Assembly: GCA_024278775.1 (NCBI GenBank) | Contig: JAJRSP010000143.1 | Coordinates: forward strand, 1-19,414 | From: Planctomycetota bacterium | Lineage (GTDB): Bacteria; Planctomycetota; Phycisphaerae; UBA1845 | Length of the DNA stretch: 19,414 nt | Reading direction: 5' to 3' | Part shown: piece after piece, positions 6,986 to 12,826 of the stretch | Numbering within the stretch: the first letter of the stretch is position 1 | How the letters are laid out: the number at the start of each line of letters is the position of its first letter | The notes under the pieces: model-generated | Seen by the model: only the letters and a program-made list of their open reading frames with translations | What the model was told of the DNA's origin: nothing | Databases searched by the model: none | Position numbers and translations under genes: made by a program

Positions 6986-7248
6986 TGCTGTCGTGCAAAG
7001 AGGTTACGAAGCTGGTCTCGGAGAACCTGGACCGAGGCCTGCCGCTCTGGAGACGCATAGGATTGCGACTGCACGTCTTCATGTGTCGGGGGTGTTCCGC
7101 ATACAGACACCAAATCGAGTCCTTACACGCGGTCGTGTCCGATCATTATAGTGCTGACCAATCCGCGAAACATAGCGAAGATCTTTCCGATGAGGCTCTT
7201 GAGCGACTCAAACAATCGCTCCACACCGATCGGTCCCACTTCCAATAG
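6985..7248 (+). CDS. Zinc-finger (zf-HC2-like) anti-sigma factor
   Basis: A small 87-residue protein starting at the ATG that overlaps the sigma-factor TGA (TGATG). It carries the zinc-binding anti-sigma signature H-x3-C-x2-C at His30, Cys34 and Cys37, with a further Cys4, inside a helical segment 'RIGLRLHVFMCRGCSAYRHQ'. Proteins of this class bind and inhibit the cognate ECF factor and release it on thiol oxidation or metal binding. No membrane segment is visible, so it is probably a soluble cytoplasmic sensor. Starts further upstream in the frame would run through the sigma gene and are not needed. Confidence 0.85.
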   Translation: MLSCKEVTKLVSENLDRGLPLWRRIGLRLHVFMCRGCSAYRHQIESLHAVVSDHYSADQSAKHSEDLSDEALERLKQSLHTDRSHFQ

Positions 7249-7271
7249 AAACCGAAATCTCCGAGGACCGT

Positions 7272-7298
7272 TGTAAGGTTCTCGTGATGCGGAACGAC
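7272..7298 (+). promoter_or_regulatory. Second candidate ECF-type promoter
   Basis: TGTAAGG, then 16 bases ending in GGAA, then CGAC. The layout matches 6313-6339 (TGTA and GGAAC at the same spacing). It lies 127 bases before the GTG of the following membrane-protein gene. Supported only by the resemblance of the two sites. Confidence 0.25.
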
Positions 7299-7424
7299 TC
7301 ACTTCTAGAACGGGTACATGTTGGCCGGAGAGCGGTAGGCAGACGCCTGCACGGCATCCCTGGTGATGTCGTGCAGCGTGTGTCGCCGTGATGAGGGCCG
7401 CAGGAACCAGCGGAGAAGAATGCA

Positions 7425-8081
7425 GTGACGCCATCTACATCCATGACTCTTGCTCAGGCGGTCGAGGCGGACTGGTGTGTGATCGAATTACCTGATCATC
7501 CGCAAGAGGCGACGAGACGACACCGTCGGAGTCCGATTGCGATCACCCTCGTGGCATCCTTCCTGTTTGCTGGCGGTTATGCGGCGTTCCAACGAATCGG
7601 AACGACCGCCAACGCCAACGTTGTGGAGTTCACGCGTAACCTCGCGGGCGGTTTTTTGGCCGTGGGGATGACTAAGGATCAGCCGGGTTTCATTGCGCTG
7701 TCGGCGTTGGATCAGGACGAAGTGGACGTCAATGCCGTTCGGGCCAGTAACCTCCTGGCGGGTACGCACACCGTGGTAGAGGTTCAGACGCCGCAAGGTA
7801 CCACACGCACCCGGCTCCGTGGTCCACAGGTGATTCTGGTAACGGCGCAGGGGGATGTCGAAACCTACCCCGTTGATTGGACGTGGGAGGAGTTCAATAC
7901 GCTACGCGATGCCGCGGATTGTTCCCGCGCGGCTGCTGTGAAGAAGCATCGATGCGGGGTTCCGTTTACCGACTTACGACTGGCACTCACTAGGTGGTCG
8001 AATGATCGCGTCCCCGATCCCGTTCGGGCTTTTCTGAAATCGTCCGGTGGTTTTGGGGCAAACGAATATACGCATGATTGA
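7425..8081 (+). CDS. Single-pass membrane protein of unknown function
   Basis: 218 residues that I do not recognise. A basic, His/Arg-rich N-terminal part (residues 1-36) precedes one hydrophobic helix (about 37-58), followed by a mostly soluble domain of about 155 residues that would be outside the membrane if the positive-inside rule holds. That domain begins with beta-rich sequence ('VVEFTRNLAGGFLAVG', 'THTVVEVQTPQGTTRTRLRGPQVILVTAQGDVETYPVDW') and ends in a helical region with two cysteines (about 167 and 178). The start is GTG 7425 with GGAGA at 7412-7416; ATG 7443 is an alternative. Position between the anti-sigma gene and the YHS-repeat gene suggests a role in envelope sensing or partnering the exported CxxC protein, which is inference only. 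Confidence 0.7.
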   Translation: MTPSTSMTLAQAVEADWCVIELPDHPQEATRRHRRSPIAITLVASFLFAGGYAAFQRIGTTANANVVEFTRNLAGGFLAVGMTKDQPGFIALSALDQDEVDVNAVRASNLLAGTHTVVEVQTPQGTTRTRLRGPQVILVTAQGDVETYPVDWTWEEFNTLRDAADCSRAAAVKKHRCGVPFTDLRLALTRWSNDRVPDPVRAFLKSSGGFGANEYTHD

Positions 8082-8097
8082 TGTCACGGGTGTGACA
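8082..8097. promoter_or_regulatory. Inverted repeat before the YHS-repeat gene
   Basis: TGTCAC-GGGT-GTGACA forms perfect six-base arms around a four-base loop, placed immediately after the stop of the upstream gene and 27 bases before the next ATG. It could be a protein-binding site or a small mRNA hairpin. Confidence 0.35.
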
Positions 8098-8123
8098 CAG
8101 GGATTATTAAGGAGAACAGGACA

Positions 8124-9008
8124 ATGAGAAAGTATGTGTTATCAACAAGCTGTGTGCTGATCTTGATGGGATCGAGCCTCGCGATGGCGGCCACTCCGAA
8201 ACCGGCGCTCGATGGGTACTGCCCCGTGTGTCTCGTGAAGATGGACAAGCTCGTCAAGGGCGATGCGAAGTATTCGTCTGTTTTTGATGGACAGACCTAT
8301 CTGTTCCCCGGCCCGGAGCAGAAACGGATGTTTGATGCCAACCCGGTGGCCTTTACGCCCGTGCTGGGTGGTGAGTGTGCGGTGTGTAAAGTCGAAAAGA
8401 GCAAACGCGTCGCCGGGAAAGCCGAGTTTCATACGGTTCACGATGGCCGACTGTATTTGTTCCCCGGTAAGAAGCAGCAGGAGATGTTCGATCGCGACCC
8501 CCAACGCTATGTGGATGCTGATCTGGCGCTGGGCGGTGCCTGCCCGGTCTGCCTCACGAAGATGAACAAGGTGGTGCCGGGGAGAGCCGAATACACGAGC
8601 GTGTACGATGGTCAGCGGTACCTCTTTCCGGGTCCTGAACAGCAGCACATGTTTGACGCGCAACCCGCCGCGTTTGTTCCCGCCATGCAAGGCAAGTGTA
8701 CCGTCTGCAAGGTGGAGAAGCATAAAGATGTGCCGGGTAGCGTGGCGTATCATGTGACACACAAGGGGCGGCTCTATCTGTTCCCCTCGCAGAAGCAGCT
8801 CGATATGTTCAAGGCCCATCCGGATCGCTACTCCAACGCGGACGTGGCGATGGGCGGCTACTGCGCAGTGTGCAAAGTCGAAAAGGGCAAGGATGTCAAG
8901 GGCAACCCCGACTTTGCCATTGATTACAACGGCAAACGCTATCTGTTCCCCTCGCAGAAGCAGCTCGATATGTTCAGGAGCAACCCCATGAAGTACGCCG
9001 TGCATTAG
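8124..9008 (+). CDS. Exported protein of five tandem YHS-like CxxC modules
   Basis: 294 residues with a signal peptide (basic start, hydrophobic core, likely cleavage after 'AMA', residue 22). The rest is five modules, each opening with CxVC (Cys pairs at 33/36, 85/88, 140/143, 192/195 and 247/250), followed by a Lys-rich turn, an Asp/Lys/Asn-Gly hairpin, the block YLFP and an amphipathic 'Q..MF..P' helix. This resembles the YHS fold, found in metal-handling proteins including heavy-metal ATPases. Module spacing alternates 52, 55, 52, 55 residues, giving an A-B-A-B-B order (A has CPVC, B has C-x-VCKVEK). A periplasmic thiol-rich metal or arsenic binder is the best guess. The start ATG has AAGGAG at 8109-8114. 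It follows the sigma/anti-sigma/membrane genes and is closed by two hairpins. Confidence 0.88.
   Translation: MRKYVLSTSCVLILMGSSLAMAATPKPALDGYCPVCLVKMDKLVKGDAKYSSVFDGQTYLFPGPEQKRMFDANPVAFTPVLGGECAVCKVEKSKRVAGKAEFHTVHDGRLYLFPGKKQQEMFDRDPQRYVDADLALGGACPVCLTKMNKVVPGRAEYTSVYDGQRYLFPGPEQQHMFDAQPAAFVPAMQGKCTVCKVEKHKDVPGSVAYHVTHKGRLYLFPSQKQLDMFKAHPDRYSNADVAMGGYCAVCKVEKGKDVKGNPDFAIDYNGKRYLFPSQKQLDMFRSNPMKYAVH
8220..9005 (+). repeat. Five-module internal repeat in the YHS-like gene
   Basis: The modules begin at about 8220, 8376, 8541, 8697 and 8862. A 38-base stretch at 8774-8811 recurs without change at 8939-8976, in the fourth and fifth modules, so the last module looks like a recent duplicate of the fourth. 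The first and third modules share the A-type wording, so an A-B pair appears to have been duplicated earlier. Confidence 0.8.
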
Positions 9009-9022
9009 GCATCATGGTTGCA

Positions 9023-9038
9023 CCGTGGCCATCCACGG
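9023..9038. terminator. Small hairpin after the YHS-like gene
   Basis: CCGTGG (9023-9028) pairs perfectly with CCACGG (9033-9038) around the loop CCAT, 15 bases after the stop codon. There is no T-tract. It may act together with the larger hairpin that follows. Confidence 0.35.
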
Positions 9039-9055
9039 CGTACCCACAGGATGCG

Positions 9056-9097
9056 GCACCCGGGAGGTCGAACCGTGCGGACCCTCCTCCCGGGTGC
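9056..9097. terminator. Strong 12-bp hairpin between the YHS-like and reductase genes
   Basis: gcacccgggagg (9056-9067) is the exact reverse complement of cctcccgggtgc (9086-9097), with an 18-base loop that can add a small inner stem (ggtc/gacc). It is the strongest stem seen in the window and is placed where a transcript end or processing site is expected. It lacks the following T-run of a classical terminator. Confidence 0.5.
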
Positions 9098-9170
9098 GGT
9101 GCCGAGGTTGGGATAGTAGGGCGGTCTGATACTCGATTCACTGAGGAGCCCGGACGGGGAGGTGAACGTT

Positions 9171-10040
9171 ATGGCGAGTCCGAGTCAATCTCATGGTGTC
9201 ATCGCCGGTGCCCGACTGGGGTGGGATAACGCCACGTTGATCGACCGGAAAGATCTCACGGGAGAATCCGCCGTATTCCGGATAGCTTCGGACGCTCCCC
9301 TGTTTGAGTTCCTGGCCGGTCAATATACGACGGTCGGGTTACCGGCCGACGCCTCGCGGATCAAAGGGGCTGACCCGGACGAAAGCGACAACGACCGTGG
9401 CGGGAACAAGGACGACCGCCGGAAACTCATCGTGCGGGATTATTCGATCGCTTCGTCGTCCAAGGCTCGTGACTATGTGGAGCTTTATGTTACGCTGGTG
9501 AGGTCCGGGGCGTTGACCCCGAGGCTGTGGGGGTTGCAGCCGGGAGGCCGCCTCTGGCTCGGGTCGAAGGCCAAGGGGCTTTTTACGTTGGACGGTGTTG
9601 GACCGGATCGTGACATTGTATTGATTGGTACAGGCACCGGTTTGGCACCCTATATCTCCATGATTCATGACTACCACCAGTGCCACACCGGACGGAGGTT
9701 TGTGGTCATCCACGGTGCGCGCCATGAGCGAGACCTCGGCTACCGGGAGGAGTTGGAAGCGTTACAGCGTGAGTGTCGTACGATGGACTACGTGCCGACC
9801 GTCAGCCGACCGGAGGAAGATTCGCAGTGGTCGGGTCACATCGGGCGTGTGCAATCGGTCGTATCGGATGGGACGTTGGCGAAGGCCTTGGGCGGCGCGA
9901 TTTCGACGGACACCACGCATGTGTTTGTGTCAGGTAATCCCGAGATGGTGGAAGATATGGTGCGCGTGTGTACGGGTCAGGGGTTCAGGCTTCACATCGC
10001 ACGCTCACCGGGTAACCTACACGTTGAACGGTATTGGTGA
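9171..10040 (+). CDS. Ferredoxin/flavodoxin-NADP+ reductase
   Basis: A 289-residue FAD-binding oxidoreductase that moves electrons between NADPH and a small redox protein. The FAD motif 'RDYSIASS' (89-96), the nucleotide-binding 'GTGTGLAP' (153-160), 'HGARHERDLGY' (181-191), a 'SGNPEMVEDM' segment and the C-terminal 'VERYW' are all as in bacterial Fpr-type enzymes. ATG 9171 is chosen because GGGGAGG lies at 9156-9162; the GTG at 9162 falls inside that ribosome site. An unusual charged insert of about 23 residues (62-84, rich in Asp, Arg and Lys) interrupts the FAD domain before the binding motif. About 100 bases separate it from the radical SAM gene, which needs low-potential electrons, so a role as its electron supply is plausible but inferred. 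Confidence 0.9.
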   Translation: MASPSQSHGVIAGARLGWDNATLIDRKDLTGESAVFRIASDAPLFEFLAGQYTTVGLPADASRIKGADPDESDNDRGGNKDDRRKLIVRDYSIASSSKARDYVELYVTLVRSGALTPRLWGLQPGGRLWLGSKAKGLFTLDGVGPDRDIVLIGTGTGLAPYISMIHDYHQCHTGRRFVVIHGARHERDLGYREELEALQRECRTMDYVPTVSRPEEDSQWSGHIGRVQSVVSDGTLAKALGGAISTDTTHVFVSGNPEMVEDMVRVCTGQGFRLHIARSPGNLHVERYW

Positions 10041-10139
10041 GGCTGGCGAAATTGAAACGTAATACCGATAGGGGAACCATAGCTACGTTGATCGTTGTGG
10101 TGGTCGACAGGTGTGCTTCCCGGCTATACAGCAGATGAA

Positions 10140-11132
10140 ATGAACATGACCATCACAGTTCCCTTAACCATTCACGGGCACGGTGAGTTTGGCCGGCGTG
10201 TCGAGGCGAGTTGTGGCGAGCCGTTGCGCGCCACCTCGATCGATACGATCCAGGTCAACATCGGTCTGACCTGTGATCTGGCCTGTCGTCACTGTCATGT
10301 GGAATCTTCACCCAAACGCACGGAACAGATGGATTGGCGGACGATGATGCTCGTGCTGCAGGCGGCGCATCGGTCCCATGCCAGAACGCTGGACATCACC
10401 GGTGGCGCACCGGAGATGAATCCCAATTTCCGTCGGCTGGTGACGATCGCGCGGGGGAAGGGCCTCGAGGTGATCGTGAGAACCAACCTGACGATCATGC
10501 AATATGACAAGTACACGGATATGCCTGAGTTCTATCGAGACCATCGCGTGTGTCTGGTGGCGTCGTTGCCGTGTTACCTCCCGGAGAACGTCGATCGGCA
10601 GCGCGGTCTGCAGGTCTACGAGAAGAGCATCGAGGTGATCCGCCGCCTCAACGCGGTGGGGTACGGTATCGAGCCGGACTTGACGCTCGCCCTGGTCTAC
10701 AATCCGGTCGGTCCGGCATTGCCTCCGATTCAGGCCGAACTGGAATCTGATTATCGCCGCGAACTTCATCGCCGTTTTGACATTTGCTTCACGCGGCTTC
10801 ATACCATCACGAACATGCCCATCGGACGGTTTCGATATGACCTGCGGCGTGATGGTCACGAGGAATCCTATATGAAGTTGCTGCGCGAGTCGTTTAACGC
10901 TGAGACCGTGGAGGGGCTGATGTGTCGGTGCCAGATCCATGTGAGTTGGGATGGGACGCTGCATGACTGCGATTTCAACTATGCGCTCGGGTTGCCGACT
11001 CACCCGGGGCTTCCCCGACACATTCGAGATTTCGACCCGGAAATAATCAAGGACCGTCGAATCGTCACCGGCGAACATTGCTTCGGTTGTGCGGCCGGTT
11101 CCGGGTCATCCTGTGGAGGTGCTATCGTATGA
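10140..11132 (+). CDS. arsS: ArsS-type radical SAM enzyme (arsenosugar biosynthesis family)
   Basis: About 330 residues. The radical SAM cluster motif Cys45-x3-Cys49-x2-Cys52 ('CDLACRHCH') is intact, with a 'GGAPEMNPNF' segment in the usual SAM-binding place (88-97). The C-terminal part carries more cysteines (262, 264, 277) and ends in 'HCFGCAAGSGSSCGGAIV' (Cys314, 317, 325), the signature of the ArsS/DUF3641 Cys-rich domain (TIGR04167-type). ArsS is described as adding a 5'-deoxyadenosyl group to dimethylarsenite on the way to arsenosugars. The start is ATG 10140 or 10146, with no clear ribosome site; GTG 10095 is less likely. The stop overlaps the next start (ATGA), so it is coupled to the TVP38-DUF547 gene. 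No arsM is visible nearby, so the methylated substrate must come from elsewhere, or the reaction differs. Confidence 0.88.
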   Translation: MNMTITVPLTIHGHGEFGRRVEASCGEPLRATSIDTIQVNIGLTCDLACRHCHVESSPKRTEQMDWRTMMLVLQAAHRSHARTLDITGGAPEMNPNFRRLVTIARGKGLEVIVRTNLTIMQYDKYTDMPEFYRDHRVCLVASLPCYLPENVDRQRGLQVYEKSIEVIRRLNAVGYGIEPDLTLALVYNPVGPALPPIQAELESDYRRELHRRFDICFTRLHTITNMPIGRFRYDLRRDGHEESYMKLLRESFNAETVEGLMCRCQIHVSWDGTLHDCDFNYALGLPTHPGLPRHIRDFDPEIIKDRRIVTGEHCFGCAAGSGSSCGGAIV

Positions 11133-12826
11133 GTTCGACTTCGACCACTGCCGTGAAAGAGAGCCCCGTCTCCGAATCCGCTGCACAACCAGTGCGGTCG
11201 GGTGTCGTGTCGGGTACGATCCGGAAGCGTTCCGGAATCATCCGCGGTGTTTCCCTCGCGCTCATCGTGATCGCGTTATTTGTAATGATTCGATCGCTTC
11301 CGGTGGACCGGGCCATTGATCTTCTGAAGATGAAAGTGGACGATCTGGGGATCTGGGGTCCGGTCGCGATGGGTGTGGTCTACGTCTTAGCCGCGCTCGC
11401 CTTTTTCCCTGGTTCCGTGGTAACGCTCGCCGTAGGGGCCACGTTCGGTTTGGTTTGGGGGACGATCACGGTGTCGATAGCTTCGACGACTGCGGCGGCG
11501 TTGGCGTTTCTCATCTCTCGTTACCTTGCACGCGACAAGGTGGCCCGGCAAGCTCAAAAGTACCCGAAGTTCCGAGCGATCGACAGCGCGATCGGCGAGG
11601 GCGGGTGGAAGATCATTGCGATGTTGCGATTGTCACCAGCCGTGCCGTTCAGCCTGGGGAATTACATGTTCGGGCTGACGGCGATCCGTTTCTGGCCCTA
11701 CGTACTGGCGAGCTGGCTGTTCATGCTCCCGGGCACCTTCATGTACATCTATCTGGCCCACATCGGCTCGGAGGGAGTCAAATCGGCCGCGGGGGCTTCG
11801 GGTGGAAAATCGCCGGCGGAATGGGCACTACTCGGCGTGGGGTTGTTGGCCACTATTGGCGTCACCGTGTATGTCACGAGGCTCTCGCAGAAGGCGCTAC
11901 GCGAACGGACCCAGATCGAGGCGGCCACTCCGGAAGCGGAGGGGGCAGGTCCATCTGCGACACAGAGCGATGCCGTAGTGACTTCCTGGCCGTGGGGAAC
12001 GACCCTGCTGGCGGTGGTGGCTGTTGTCATGATGTCCGCTGCGGCCTGCCTCCAGCAGCAGCGCGCCAGCCTGCGGAATCTGTTCGGACCGGCCCCGGTG
12101 ACGCTTCACGAAGCATACAGTCGCCAATCCGACGGTCCGACGTTTGACCACGCCGCCTTTGACCGCCTGCTTCGCGAACATGTCGACAAAGACGGTTGGG
12201 TTGACTATGAGGGTTTTCAAGCCGACGCGGCGTTGTTGGATGACTACATCGCGTCGCTACAATCGGCCCCGTTTGCGGACCTCGATCGAGATGAGAAGCT
12301 TGCGTTTCTCATCAATGCTTACAACGCTTTTACGCTTCGGCTGATACTCGATCACTATCCGATTCAGTCCATCAAAGACATTTCCTCCGCGAAGCGCTGG
12401 GATGCCAGGCGTTGGCATTTCGGTGGGATGACGCTCAGTTTGAATCAGATCGAGCATGAGCAGATCAGACCCAAGTTCTCCGAGCCGCGTGTTCATTTTG
12501 CCTTAGTCTGCGCAGCGATCGGCTGTCCCAAGCTGCGTAATGAAGCCTATCAGGCCAAGCGAATCGAAGCGCAACTGGAGGACCAGACGCGCTACGTGCA
12601 TACGCACGATCGATGGTTCCGTTATCGATCCGGTGCGAAGGAGGTCCACCTGACAAAGCTCTACAACTGGTACGGCTCGGATTTCAAGCAGGTGGCCGGC
12701 TCCGCGCTCGCGTTTGCGGCTCGTTATTCGACATCGCTACAGGAAGCGATGGATAAAGGGCAGAAACCGAAAATCAAATGGCTTGACTACAGTTGGACGC
12801 TTAATGACAAAAAAAACAACCGCTGA
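11129..12826 (+). CDS. TVP38/TMEM64 membrane domain fused to DUF547
   Basis: 565 residues in one open frame. Residues about 40-255 are a TVP38/TMEM64 (SNARE-associated, DedA-like) membrane domain with the re-entrant motifs 'FFPGSVVTLAVGATFG' (92-107) and 'LRLSPAVPFSLGNYMFGL' (166-183). A charged linker and another hydrophobic segment (about 291-307) follow. Residues about 339-560 form a DUF547 domain with 'LAFLINAYNAFTLRLIL' (391-407) and 'HFALVCAAIGCPKLR' (456-470), the latter carrying two cysteines. The topology would place DUF547 on one defined side of the membrane. The start ATG 11129 has GGAGG at 11115-11119 and overlaps the arsS stop by four bases. The two domains are usually separate proteins; I see no frameshift, so this is a true fusion. 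Biochemical function is unknown; transport of a small solute or lipid is possible. Confidence 0.87.
   Translation: MSSTSTTAVKESPVSESAAQPVRSGVVSGTIRKRSGIIRGVSLALIVIALFVMIRSLPVDRAIDLLKMKVDDLGIWGPVAMGVVYVLAALAFFPGSVVTLAVGATFGLVWGTITVSIASTTAAALAFLISRYLARDKVARQAQKYPKFRAIDSAIGEGGWKIIAMLRLSPAVPFSLGNYMFGLTAIRFWPYVLASWLFMLPGTFMYIYLAHIGSEGVKSAAGASGGKSPAEWALLGVGLLATIGVTVYVTRLSQKALRERTQIEAATPEAEGAGPSATQSDAVVTSWPWGTTLLAVVAVVMMSAAACLQQQRASLRNLFGPAPVTLHEAYSRQSDGPTFDHAAFDRLLREHVDKDGWVDYEGFQADAALLDDYIASLQSAPFADLDRDEKLAFLINAYNAFTLRLILDHYPIQSIKDISSAKRWDARRWHFGGMTLSLNQIEHEQIRPKFSEPRVHFALVCAAIGCPKLRNEAYQAKRIEAQLEDQTRYVHTHDRWFRYRSGAKEVHLTKLYNWYGSDFKQVAGSALAFAARYSTSLQEAMDKGQKPKIKWLDYSWTLNDKKNNR

Noticed and set aside
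8142..9005. A 287-codon open frame on the minus strand opposite the YHS-repeat gene
   Set aside because: It is the antisense of a gene with clear signal peptide, ribosome site and repeats; its own repeats only mirror those of the plus strand.
11060..11132. Selenocysteine in the ArsS C-terminal Cys motif
   Set aside because: All positions of the motif are read as Cys or ordinary residues and there is no in-frame TGA before the true stop, so this copy is not a selenoprotein.
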